A stretch of 31,523 nt of DNA from JBFJVD01 sp041624375. Its GTDB lineage: Bacteria > Chloroflexota > Anaerolineae > Anaerolineales > E44-bin32. This document shows positions 15,775 to 23,701 of the stretch, piece after piece (positions within the stretch are counted from its first letter, which is position 1; each line of letters begins with the position of its first letter). The stretch lies in the NCBI GenBank assembly GCA_041624375.1, contig JBFJVD010000010.1, positions 1 through 31,523 of the forward strand, written 5' to 3'. Below the pieces are notes generated by a model. That model ran no database searches and was not told the DNA's origin. It worked only from the letters and a program-made list of their open reading frames with translations. A program made the position numbers and the translations under genes.

Positions 15775-17436
15775 GTGGCGAAACCGATCATCCTGACGGT
15801 CGACGATGAACCGCAGGTGTTGAACGCCGTCGAACGTGATCTACGGCGTCACTACCGGAGCGACTACCGGGTGGTCAAAGCCGGCTCCGGGAGCGAGGCG
15901 CTGGAAGCCGTTCGGGAGCTCAAGAAGCGAAACGCGCCGCTGGCGCTGTTCCTGGTGGACCAGCGGATGCCGGAGATCAGCGGGACGGAGTTCATTGCGC
16001 AGGCCATCAAACACTATCCGGAGGCCCGCCGGGTGCTGCTGACCGCGTATGCAGACACCGAAGCCGCCATCTCCAGCATCAACGAAATCGACCTCGACTA
16101 CTACTTAATGAAGCCGTGGGACCCGCCCGAGGAAAACCTGTATCCCGTCCTGGACGACCTGCTCGCCGACTGGCTGGCGACTGTTGCGATTCCCTATGAT
16201 GGCATTCGCGTGGCAGGCACACTTTGGTCGGCGACGAGCCATCTCGCCAAGGATTTTCTGGCGCGCAACCGCATCCCGTACCAGTGGCTCGATATCGAGC
16301 ACAACGAAGAGGCGCGCATATTGGTTGAATCGCTTCCCGAGGCCGATGGGATGTTGCCTGTTGTCTTCCTCCCCGATGGCCAGACGTTGATCCAGCCAAC
16401 CAACCGGGACCTGGCGGAAGCGGTCGGCCTGCAGACCCAGGCCAGCGAACCTTTCTATGATTTCATCATTGTCGGCGGGGGCCCGGCCGGCCTTGGCGCA
16501 GGGGTCTACGCCGCTTCCGAAGGCCTGCGCACGGCCATGATCGAGCGTGAGGCGACGGGTGGGCAGGCCGGCACCAGCTCAAAGATCGAGAATTACCTTG
16601 GCTTCCCGCGTGGGCTGAGCGGGGGCGACCTTGCCCGCCGGGCGACCTCGCAGGCCAAGCGATTTGGGGCCGAAATCCTGACCGCACAGGAGGTCGCCGG
16701 CGTGCGGGTTGAGGATCCTTACCGGATCATTCGGCTCGGTGATGGCACCGAACTGAGCTGCCATGCGCTGCTGATCGCCACCGGCGTGTCGGTGCGTACG
16801 CTCAACGTTCCTGGTGCGGAAGCGCTCGCCGGCAGGGGGGTGTACTACGGTGCAGCGGTGACCGAGGCCGCCCACTACCGGGACCAGCACGTTTTCGTCG
16901 TGGGTGGGGCGAACAGCGCGGGGCAAGGCGCCATGTTCTTCTCACGCTATGCCAGTCAGGTGACCATGATGGTCCGCTCCAGCTCACTGGAAAAAGGGAT
17001 GTCGCAGTATCTCGTCGATCAGATTCGGGCCACCTCGAATATCGAAGTCTGGCTGCGCAGCGAGGTGACAGCCACGCATGGGGAGGACCGGCTCGAGGCG
17101 ATCACTTACAGCAGCCATGACAACGGCGGCGAGAAGAAGATCCCGGCTTCGGCGCTCTTCGTATTCATCGGCGCAGTGCCACACTCCGAGATGGTGGCCG
17201 GGGTCGTCGAGCGCAACCAGGCCGGCTTCATCCTCACCGGTCCCGATTTGCTCCGGGAAGGCCGCCGTCCGAAAGGCTGGAAGCCGAAGCGCGACCCATT
17301 TTTGCTTGAGACCAGCGTCCCCGGAATCTTCGCTGCCGGGGATGTTCGCCAGGGATCTGTCCGCCGGGTGGCTTCGGCCGTCGGCGAAGGCGCCATCGTG
17401 GTCAGCCAGGTCCACCAGTACCTGAAGACGGTGTAG
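15775..17436 (+). CDS. Fused receiver / glutaredoxin-like / thioredoxin-reductase-like flavoprotein lacking redox cysteines
   Basis: About 553 residues in three parts. Residues 1-125 are a two-component receiver: acidic pair D10/D11, phospho-acceptor D62 (LVDQRMP), TAY switch and LMKPW lysine. Residues about 143-215 match a glutaredoxin-like fold (GTLWSATSHLAKDFL, then PYQWLDIE, then PVVFLPDGQTL), but the CPxC position reads S152-A-T-S155. Residues 228-553 are a thioredoxin-reductase-like flavoprotein with FAD motif IIVGGGPAGLGAG, NAD(P) motif VVGGANSAGQGA and C-terminal GIFAAGDVRQGSVRRVASAVGEG. Its CxxC position reads G359-A-A-V362. Only one cysteine (C329) is present, so disulfide-reductase activity is unlikely despite the usual automatic name. 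The start GTG 15775 has AAGGGA 8 nt away; GTG 15751 is an alternative. The kinase gene starts 3 nt after the stop. Confidence 0.9.
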   Translation: MAKPIILTVDDEPQVLNAVERDLRRHYRSDYRVVKAGSGSEALEAVRELKKRNAPLALFLVDQRMPEISGTEFIAQAIKHYPEARRVLLTAYADTEAAISSINEIDLDYYLMKPWDPPEENLYPVLDDLLADWLATVAIPYDGIRVAGTLWSATSHLAKDFLARNRIPYQWLDIEHNEEARILVESLPEADGMLPVVFLPDGQTLIQPTNRDLAEAVGLQTQASEPFYDFIIVGGGPAGLGAGVYAASEGLRTAMIEREATGGQAGTSSKIENYLGFPRGLSGGDLARRATSQAKRFGAEILTAQEVAGVRVEDPYRIIRLGDGTELSCHALLIATGVSVRTLNVPGAEALAGRGVYYGAAVTEAAHYRDQHVFVVGGANSAGQGAMFFSRYASQVTMMVRSSSLEKGMSQYLVDQIRATSNIEVWLRSEVTATHGEDRLEAITYSSHDNGGEKKIPASALFVFIGAVPHSEMVAGVVERNQAGFILTGPDLLREGRRPKGWKPKRDPFLLETSVPGIFAAGDVRQGSVRRVASAVGEGAIVVSQVHQYLKTV

Positions 17437-17439
17437 GCG

Positions 17440-18828
17440 ATGCAGACCTTTCTGCGGAAGATCCCCTTCTTCTCGGATCTGCCGGATGAAGACCTCTCCC
17501 GCCTGTGCCAGGAAGCGGAGGAACTCTCGCTTCCTGAGGGAACAGAACTCTTCGCGGAGGGGGAAGCGGGAGACCGGGCGTACGTCATCCGCAGGGGAGA
17601 ACTGGAGATCTTAAAGACTTCGCAGGGTCGCTCGATGCTGCTCGCAGTACGCCGGGAAGGGGACGTCATCGGCGAGATGGCACTGCTTGAAGAGGTGCCG
17701 CGCAGCGCGAGCGTGCGCGCCCGGACGGACGTCCGTCTGATCGCCATCCGCAAGGAGCAGCTGGATCGCCTGCTCCAAACCAGCCCAACCGCGCTGCGCG
17801 CCATGTTCCTAACCGTGCTTGGCCGGCTGCGAGAGAACCAGGCCCTGCTCCGGCAGAGCGAGAAGATGGCCCAGCTGGGTACACTGACCGCCGGCGTCGC
17901 CCATGAATTGAACAACCCGGCGGCGGCAGTGAAGCGCAGCTCCGCTCAGTTGCATGAGGCCGTGGATCGGCTGCAGGAGATGCAGGTTCAGCTGGCGCGG
18001 CTACCGCTGCACGAAGCCCAAACCCAGGCCCTTGCGGTGGAAGCGGAGCGGGCCCATGGCGAAGATCACACCCCGCCGCAGCTGAGCGCACTGGAACGCA
18101 GCGACCGCGAGGCACTGATTGAAGACTGGCTCGATGAGCACGGAGTCGAAGATCCCTGGGAGCTGGCGCCCACGCTTGTACGTATCGGCCAGGATGTCGA
18201 GAGCCTCGAGCAGTTCGCGGCCAAGCTGGGCGGCGATGTTCTGCCGGCCGCGCTCGGCTGGCTCGATGCGCTCTATACCGTGCATGATTTGTTGTACGAG
18301 GTCTCGCAGGGAGCCGAGCGCATCTCGAACATCGTCGGAGCTCTGAAGTCCTACTCCTACCTGGACCAGGCCCCGGTCCAGATGGTCGATCTACACAAGG
18401 GTCTGGAGGACACGCTCCTGCTGCTGCAGCACAAGCTGGGCAGCCAGGTTGAGATCGTCCGGGAGTTCGACGAGGGGCTGCCGAAGATCGAGGGCTATGG
18501 CAGTGAGCTCAACCAGGTGTGGACAAACCTGATTGACAACGCAGTGGATGCGATGGACGCGCAGGGGCGGTTGACATTGCGGACTCGCATGGACGGCGAC
18601 TGGGTGGTTGTCGAGATCGAAGACACCGGCCCGGGAATCCCGCCCGAACTGCAGCAGCGTATCTTCGATCCTTTCTTCACAACAAAGCCACCGGGCGTGG
18701 GGACCGGTCTGGGATTGGATATCAGCTACCGCATCGTTGCCCAGCAGCATCGAGGGGATATCCGTCTTCACTCGGAGCCGGGAAAGACAACCTTCCAGGT
18801 CCTGTTACCCGAACGTTTATCGGAATAG
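17440..18828 (+). CDS. Cyclic-nucleotide-binding histidine kinase
   Basis: A 462-residue soluble histidine kinase. The N-terminal cNMP-binding (CAP-like) domain (about 1-125) contains GEMALLEEVPRSASVRA, with E79 and R88 at the phosphate/ribose-binding cassette positions, so cyclic-nucleotide binding is plausible. The dimerisation/phospho-acceptor helix carries H155 (GVAHELNNP). A long acidic helical insert (about 200-290) separates it from the ATPase domain, which has NLIDNAVDAM (N box), EDTGPGIP (G1), FDPFFTTKP (F box) and GTGLGLDIS (G2). No membrane helix is present. It starts 3 nt after the receiver-flavoprotein stop, so that protein's receiver is the obvious partner, though phosphotransfer is inferred. 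Confidence 0.92.
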   Translation: MQTFLRKIPFFSDLPDEDLSRLCQEAEELSLPEGTELFAEGEAGDRAYVIRRGELEILKTSQGRSMLLAVRREGDVIGEMALLEEVPRSASVRARTDVRLIAIRKEQLDRLLQTSPTALRAMFLTVLGRLRENQALLRQSEKMAQLGTLTAGVAHELNNPAAAVKRSSAQLHEAVDRLQEMQVQLARLPLHEAQTQALAVEAERAHGEDHTPPQLSALERSDREALIEDWLDEHGVEDPWELAPTLVRIGQDVESLEQFAAKLGGDVLPAALGWLDALYTVHDLLYEVSQGAERISNIVGALKSYSYLDQAPVQMVDLHKGLEDTLLLLQHKLGSQVEIVREFDEGLPKIEGYGSELNQVWTNLIDNAVDAMDAQGRLTLRTRMDGDWVVVEIEDTGPGIPPELQQRIFDPFFTTKPPGVGTGLGLDISYRIVAQQHRGDIRLHSEPGKTTFQVLLPERLSE

Positions 18829-18922
18829 TGCAACCTCGCGTGCCGCCCGGTTTAAGGAGGCCTGCCTGACCTTCGCTTCATCGGCCATTCATCCCAGGTC
18901 GGCGCGGCAATGGGAGGTGCAA

Positions 18923-18958
18923 ATGGACCGCGCCGCCGCGCCGGTGGGATGCATATGA
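18923..18958 (+). CDS. Candidate 11-codon leader mini-cistron
   Basis: A strong ribosome site GGGAGGTG sits 3 nt before an ATG that opens a reading frame of 11 codons (MDRAAAPVGCI). Its TGA stop overlaps the transporter ATG at 18955 as ATGA. This arrangement would couple translation of the transporter to the mini-cistron. No conservation evidence is available; the peptide may have no function beyond coupling. Confidence 0.35.
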   Translation: MDRAAAPVGCI

Positions 18959-21900
18959 AGGTGTTGACCTCCGCGCTCAACGCCCTACAGATCCGGCGCG
19001 GCGAGGAGCGGCTGGTGCTCCTGCTTGGCCTGCTCATGTTCCTTCCGTGGCTGGGCGGCAATATCGGCTCCGCCGGAATCGATGCCCTCTTCTTCAGTCG
19101 ATTCGGCGTTCAGTTTCTCCCCTATATGTATGTCGCGGTGGGGCTTGTGGTCTTCGCCGTTTCCCTCGGCCTCACCACACTTCTCGGTCGCGTATCCGGT
19201 CGGCAGATCTACCTCTGGATGCCGGTGGCGATCGCCGCTTATCTCCTGGTGGCACGCCTGCTGGTGGCCCGGGACTACAACTGGTTCTACCCCGTCCTTT
19301 GGCTGGTCATGCGGCTTCAGTGGACGCTGCAGGCTCTCTTCATGTGGGGCCTGGCCAGCATGGCCTGCGACACCCGCCAGGCGAAGCGCCTCTTCCCGCT
19401 GTTTGGGGCCGGCGGCATTCTGGGTGGGGCGATCGGCGGCATCGCAACCCAGCCGCTGGCGCTGGCGGTTGGCGCCGAGAATCTTCTTCTTGCCTGGCTC
19501 TTCACGTACCTTCTGGCTTTCTGGATCGGTCAGAAGCTCAAGGCGGACCTCCAGCCGGATGACTCGCGGCGATCGCAGCGCCGGCGACGCCTGCTGGATG
19601 ACCTGCTGGGTGGCTTCAGCTATATCCGTCGCTCCACGCTGATGAGCTGGCTCGCCGTCGCCGCCCTGCTTTTCAGCCTGCTGTACTTTGCGCTGGTCTT
19701 TTCGTTCTCGAAGGAGGCCGCTGCGGCACTGCCCGACGAAGACCAACTCGCCGGGTTCATTGGGCTCTTCCAGGGGATCGGCACGGCGGCGGCCTTCCTG
19801 CTCTCCCTTGTGCTCGCCAACCGGATTTACGCCCGGGTGGGGTTTATGGGCGCCCTGCTCGGGCTGGGCGTAATCTACGCTATCGGCTACGGGGCGCTGA
19901 GCCTGGCGGCGTCGTTTGCTCTGATCGTCGGTGTTCGATTCGTTCAGGTGGCCTGGATGGAGGGGATCGCCAGCCCGGCCTACACCGCGATCTTCAACGT
20001 GATCCCTGCCAGCCGACGCGAGCAGGCCCGTCTGTTCATGAATGGCGTGCCGACACAGGGCGGAGTGGCTCTGGTGGGTATCCTGCTCATCTTGGCCGAG
20101 CAGGCGCTCCAGCCGGCATGGATCTTCGCCGCCGCTGCGCTGATCGCTGGCGCCGCCTTGCTGGCCCTGATCCGGGCGCGTCGTGGCTACCGCAGCGCCC
20201 TGGCGGATGCCCTTCGCACCGGCCGCCGGACAATCTTCTTCAGTGATGAGGAACCGTTTGGCGGGTTCCGAAGTGATGCCACGGCCATTCAAACAGCTGT
20301 CGACGCCCTGGCGGATCCAAGCCCGGGTGCGAGGCGGGTGGCGGCCGAGGTGCTGGGTTCCCTCCCGGCGGCTGAGGTCGCGCCGCCGCTTGTCGAGGCG
20401 CTCGATGATGAGGATCCTTCCGTACGTGTGGTTGTGCTCAACGCCCTCGGCCGGGCCGGCGCCGCTGGTGCTCTGCTCGAGGTGGCGGCCCACCTGAACG
20501 ACGCGGAGCCCGAGGTCCGGGCGGAAGCGGTTCGGACCCTCGGCCGTCTGGCCGAGTACCCTCGTGGACTGATCAATCTGTTGCGACCGCTGCTCGAGGA
20601 TCCAGAGGCGGTCGTCCGCATTGCTGCCGCTGACCAGTTCCTCAAGCGCGGCGAGGCCGAGCCGGCCAAGCAGGTTCTCTGGACACTGGTCGAGGCGCCG
20701 GCAGCCGAACTTAGACGAGCCGCGCTCGAAGCGCTCACGGAGGCGGCCGATCCTGTTTGCTTCAATATCGCACTTGGCCGGATCGAGGATCCCGCGCCAG
20801 ACGTTCGGCGGGCGGCGCTTCGCGCACTGGCGTCCGTCGATCCCGAGCGGGCCGCGATGCCCTTGTACGAGGCCATGGCCGATCCCGAGTACCGGACGGG
20901 TGAAACGGCCGCTCGGGCGCTGGCAGGGGTCGGGGGCCGCGCCCCCAGACTGCTGCTAACCGCGCTAGAGGATCCGGTCCGCGAAAGGGCAGCATTGGCG
21001 GGCCTGGCATCTCTGCCGCCGCCGCTTCCCGCGGACAAGCTGCGCGCCTATGCAGAGCGTAAGGCCGAGGCAGCGCTCGGGCATTCCGACGTGCGTGCGC
21101 GCCTGGATGAGGTGATGTGGTCCAGCGACCGAATCGATCTGCTTCGTGATGCGCTGTTGATTGCAGCTCGCCGCGAGGCAAGGATGGCCCTGCAGGCGCT
21201 CAGCATCCTTGCGCCGGGGTCCGGGATCTCGCTAGCGCTCGAGCACCTTGATGGGCGCCAGGCCGAAGGCCGGGCCAATGCGCTCGAGATGCTGGATTCG
21301 ATGGAAGAGCGATCGTTCATTCATCCGCTGCTCAGCATCTGGGAGGCGGCCCCCTCCGGCCCGGACGCTTCGATGGTGGTTGCGCCGCCGAAGGCATTGG
21401 CCGCACTGCTGCCCGCCCTTCTCACCGATCCAGATCCATGGCTGCGGGCATGTACGGCGTTGGCTGCGGCGGAAGCCGATCTGGATCCCCTCCGCAACAA
21501 TCTCGAAGAAGCGGCTGCATCCGATCCCGATCTTAGCGTCCGGGAGATCGCAGCCCGCGTGCTTCAAGGAGCGACGACATTGGAGACCCAATCGACACTG
21601 ACACTGATGGAACGGGTGCTCTTCCTGCGCAAGGTCCCTTTGTTCGCCGAGATGCCGCCGGAGGAGCTGCGCCAAGTGGCCACCGTCGCCACGGAGCGGT
21701 TCTACACCCATGGAGAGTACCTGGTGCACAAGGGGGAACGAGGCGATGAGATGTTCCTGATCCTGACCGGTCGGGTGCGGGTGCTCTCAGGGGATGGCCC
21801 GCGTGAGAGCACCGAAATCGCACGACGAGGGGAAGGGGAGGTGGTCGGCGAGATGGCCATTCTTTCCGAAGAGCCGCGCATGGCCTCCCTGTTGGCTGAA

Positions 21901-22047
21901 GGGGATGTTCAGACGCTGTGTCTGGATCAGCAGAGCTTCGAGGACATCCTGCGGGAGCGGGCGGAGACCAGTCTGGGGATCATTCGGGTCCTGATGGCGC
22001 GTCTGAGGGAATCGCAGCAGGAAGAAGCGAATCTCCCGGAAGGTTGA
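18955..22047 (+). CDS. NTT/MFS-like membrane transporter fused to HEAT repeats and a cNMP-binding domain
   Basis: About 1030 residues from ATG 18955, chosen because it overlaps the stop of a short leader frame; in-frame ATGs at 18949 and 18910 are alternatives. Residues about 18-405 form 10-12 hydrophobic helices. The motif CDTRQAKRLFPLFGAGGILGGAIGG resembles the ATP/ADP-translocase-like (TLC/NTT) branch of the major facilitator superfamily. Residues about 438-875 are HEAT-type repeats (for example DPSPGARRVAAEVLGSLPAAEV, DDEDPSVRVVVLNALGR). Residues about 887-1010 are a cNMP-binding domain (FLRKVPLFAEMPPEEL, VGEMAILSEEPRMASL). This sensor resembles the one in the kinase just upstream. The substrate is unknown, and ATP/ADP exchange is not proven. 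Cyclic nucleotide probably gates or relocates the protein. Confidence 0.88.
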   Translation: MKVLTSALNALQIRRGEERLVLLLGLLMFLPWLGGNIGSAGIDALFFSRFGVQFLPYMYVAVGLVVFAVSLGLTTLLGRVSGRQIYLWMPVAIAAYLLVARLLVARDYNWFYPVLWLVMRLQWTLQALFMWGLASMACDTRQAKRLFPLFGAGGILGGAIGGIATQPLALAVGAENLLLAWLFTYLLAFWIGQKLKADLQPDDSRRSQRRRRLLDDLLGGFSYIRRSTLMSWLAVAALLFSLLYFALVFSFSKEAAAALPDEDQLAGFIGLFQGIGTAAAFLLSLVLANRIYARVGFMGALLGLGVIYAIGYGALSLAASFALIVGVRFVQVAWMEGIASPAYTAIFNVIPASRREQARLFMNGVPTQGGVALVGILLILAEQALQPAWIFAAAALIAGAALLALIRARRGYRSALADALRTGRRTIFFSDEEPFGGFRSDATAIQTAVDALADPSPGARRVAAEVLGSLPAAEVAPPLVEALDDEDPSVRVVVLNALGRAGAAGALLEVAAHLNDAEPEVRAEAVRTLGRLAEYPRGLINLLRPLLEDPEAVVRIAAADQFLKRGEAEPAKQVLWTLVEAPAAELRRAALEALTEAADPVCFNIALGRIEDPAPDVRRAALRALASVDPERAAMPLYEAMADPEYRTGETAARALAGVGGRAPRLLLTALEDPVRERAALAGLASLPPPLPADKLRAYAERKAEAALGHSDVRARLDEVMWSSDRIDLLRDALLIAARREARMALQALSILAPGSGISLALEHLDGRQAEGRANALEMLDSMEERSFIHPLLSIWEAAPSGPDASMVVAPPKALAALLPALLTDPDPWLRACTALAAAEADLDPLRNNLEEAAASDPDLSVREIAARVLQGATTLETQSTLTLMERVLFLRKVPLFAEMPPEELRQVATVATERFYTHGEYLVHKGERGDEMFLILTGRVRVLSGDGPRESTEIARRGEGEVVGEMAILSEEPRMASLLAEGDVQTLCLDQQSFEDILRERAETSLGIIRVLMARLRESQQEEANLPEG

Positions 22048-22060
22048 TCCTGCCGGGAGA
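22032..22060. terminator. Terminator-like hairpin between the transporter gene and tRNA-Pro
   Basis: Perfect 8-bp stem TCTCCCGG / CCGGGAGA around a 13-nt loop that contains the transporter stop codon. On the minus strand, downstream of tRNA-Pro, it is followed by TTCGCTTCTTCC, so it may terminate the tRNA transcript. Confidence 0.5.
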
Positions 22061-22069
22061 CAAAGGAGG

Positions 22070-22143
22070 TCGGGGCGGGCGGATTTGAACCGCCGACCTC
22101 ACGGACCCGAACCGTGCGCTCTACCGGGCTGAGCCACGCCCCG
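22070..22143 (-). tRNA. tRNA-Pro (anticodon CGG)
   Basis: A 74-nt cloverleaf on the minus strand. Acceptor CGGGGCG/CGCCCCG with discriminator A; D-arm GCTC/GAGC; anticodon stem CACGG/CCGTG with loop TTCGGGT (anticodon CGG, reading CCG); T-arm GGCGG-TTCAAAT-CCGCC. The 3' CCA is not encoded (A is followed by CCT), unlike tRNA-Arg in this window. Confidence 0.96.
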
Positions 22144-22177
22144 TGTGCTGTCTCTCATGGCTAACAACAGCGCCGTT

Positions 22178-22206
22178 ATTGTAACCGCAGCCCCTGTGGA
22201 CTACAA
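22178..22206 (-). promoter_or_regulatory. Candidate promoter of tRNA-Pro
   Basis: On the minus strand TTGTAG (22201-22206), a 17-nt spacer and TACAAT (22178-22183). The predicted start is about 28 nt before the mature tRNA 5' end. Confidence 0.45.
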
Positions 22207-22223
22207 GGGAATGGAATGCGAGT

Positions 22224-22298
22224 ACGCCCCAGAGCGCAATTCGAAGGAATGCCTGGCTCATGTCATTCATTGCGTTGAGGGTGGCTTCTGGGGGGCGT
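22224..22298 (-). other. Long multi-stem inverted repeat directly after the GAF histidine kinase
   Basis: Three nested pairing blocks: ACGCCCCAGA with TCTGGGGGGCGT (two extra G), CGCAAT with ATTGCG, and GAATG with CATTC, around a 12-nt loop. Together this is about 21 base pairs over 75 nt, touching the kinase stop codon at its outer edge. No U-rich tail follows on the minus strand, so an mRNA-stabilising or processing structure is as likely as a terminator. Confidence 0.5.
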
Positions 22299-23575
22299 CA
22301 GCTCGCCTTGAAGACCTTGGCGGCCGCGTTGGCTCGCTCGCGTGTCTCGGGCAGCATGAAGCAGAACAGGCTGCCCACTTCTTCCTTGCTCTCGCACCAG
22401 ATCTGACCATGGTGCAGCTCGACCATCGCCTTGGCGATGGAGAGCCCGAGCCCCATCCCGCCATGCCGTCGGGTCAGGTGGGATTCCACCTGGTAGAAGC
22501 GCTCGAAGATGCGCTCGATTTCGTCCGCGGGAATCCCGATCCCGTTGTCCACCACGAGGACCTTCACATACCCGCCCGCCGACTCGCACTTCACGCCGAC
22601 CTGCCCACCATCGTTGGTGAAGACCAGCGCGTTGCGCACAAGGTTTGAGAGGGCCAGGTCGATCTTCTCGCGATCTCCCTCGACGAAGAGATCCTCCTCG
22701 GGGACATCGAAGCCAAGCTCGATGTTCTTGCGAGCGGCCTCGCCTTCGAATCGATTGACGACCGCTTCAACCACCTCACACATAGAAACGGCGGTCCAGC
22801 GGACGCGAGCCTCACCCTGTTCCTTGTGCGCGATGGTCGAGAGATCTTCGATGAGCTCCTTGAGCTTCATGGCCGAGCGGATGATGGTGTCCATCTGCTC
22901 GCTGTAGTCTTCCGGGATCAAATCCTTGAGAAAGGTCGCATGTCCCAGGATCAGTCCGAGGGGGGTGCGCAGCTCATGGGAGGCGATGGCGATGAAGTCG
23001 GATTTCATGCGGTCCAGGCGGGTGAGATCTGCATTCGCGTCCTGGAGCTTGCGGAGCAGGCGTGCATTCTCAATGGCAATCGATGCCTGGGCGGCGAGCG
23101 TTTGCAGAACGCTGAGATCGTCTTCGGTATAATGCCCCTGATCGAGTTTGTTGACCGCCTCAATGACGCCGATGGGCTTGTCTTTCACCCGGAGCGGGAC
23201 GCCCAGGATGGAAGTCGTCTGGAACTGAAGCTTCGCATCCACCTGGCGGTAGACCCGTGGGTCTTTGGCGGCGTTCTGAATGACGAGCGGCTCGTTGTTC
23301 GAGTAGATCCAGCCCGCCACGCTCCCTTCAAGCGGGACCGTCAGATCCATGAGGTCCTCACGCTGCTCACCTGGGACCGCCTCAAACCGCAGCTCATCCC
23401 GGCTCGCATCATAGAGAAGGATCGAGGCGGCCTCGCTGTCGGTGAGTTCGCAGGCCACGTCGACAATGGTCTGCAGGAGTGGGGGCAGGTCCAGCGTGGA
23501 GGAGAGTGTCCGGCTGATTTCGAGCTGGCGTTCAAAGCGTTCTAGCTTGGACAGAGGAGCCGTTCGTTGCGTCAT
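22298..23575 (-). CDS. GAF-domain sensor histidine kinase
   Basis: A 425-residue soluble histidine kinase. The N-terminal GAF domain (about 20-172) covers ILLYDASRDELRFEAVPGEQ to LQTLAAQASIAIENARLL. A short coiled linker leads to the HisKA domain with H200 (IASHELRTPLG). The ATPase domain shows SNLVRNALVFTNDGG (N box), VDNGIGIP (G1), IFERFYQ (F box) and GGMGLGLSIAKAMVELH (G2). No transmembrane segment or receiver is present. The GAF ligand is unknown. No response regulator is adjacent, so this is an orphan kinase. Expression is probably from the extended -10 promoter at 23611-23619, and a large RNA hairpin lies at its 3' end. Confidence 0.92.
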   Translation of the reverse strand: MTQRTAPLSKLERFERQLEISRTLSSTLDLPPLLQTIVDVACELTDSEAASILLYDASRDELRFEAVPGEQREDLMDLTVPLEGSVAGWIYSNNEPLVIQNAAKDPRVYRQVDAKLQFQTTSILGVPLRVKDKPIGVIEAVNKLDQGHYTEDDLSVLQTLAAQASIAIENARLLRKLQDANADLTRLDRMKSDFIAIASHELRTPLGLILGHATFLKDLIPEDYSEQMDTIIRSAMKLKELIEDLSTIAHKEQGEARVRWTAVSMCEVVEAVVNRFEGEAARKNIELGFDVPEEDLFVEGDREKIDLALSNLVRNALVFTNDGGQVGVKCESAGGYVKVLVVDNGIGIPADEIERIFERFYQVESHLTRRHGGMGLGLSIAKAMVELHHGQIWCESKEEVGSLFCFMLPETRERANAAAKVFKAS

Positions 23576-23610
23576 GAATCCGCTCTACCGGAGAGTCCGG
23601 GCACGAACCG

Positions 23611-23619
23611 ATTGTAGCA
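23611..23619 (-). promoter_or_regulatory. Extended -10 promoter of the GAF histidine kinase
   Basis: TGC directly before TACAAT on the minus strand, 36 nt upstream of the kinase ATG. The 15-mer CCTGTGCTACAATCG here is identical to the one upstream of the lipoprotein gene. No strong -35 box. Confidence 0.55.
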
Positions 23620-23701
23620 CAGGGGCCTTTTTCGGCTAGCTTGCTGCCCCCTTACAGTGACTCGCGGGTTGCCGGAGGACCCCGATCCCGCCGAGAATAG
23701 C

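Noticed and set aside
18985..20493. 502-codon open frame on the minus strand opposite the transporter gene
   Set aside because: Its translation is rich in E, Q, R, G and H without domain pattern, and the plus strand encodes clear membrane helices. It is a by-product of GC-rich codon use.
23125..23135. TATAAT-like sequence on the plus strand inside the GAF kinase gene
   Set aside because: It lies within antisense coding sequence, with no gene or -35 box behind it.
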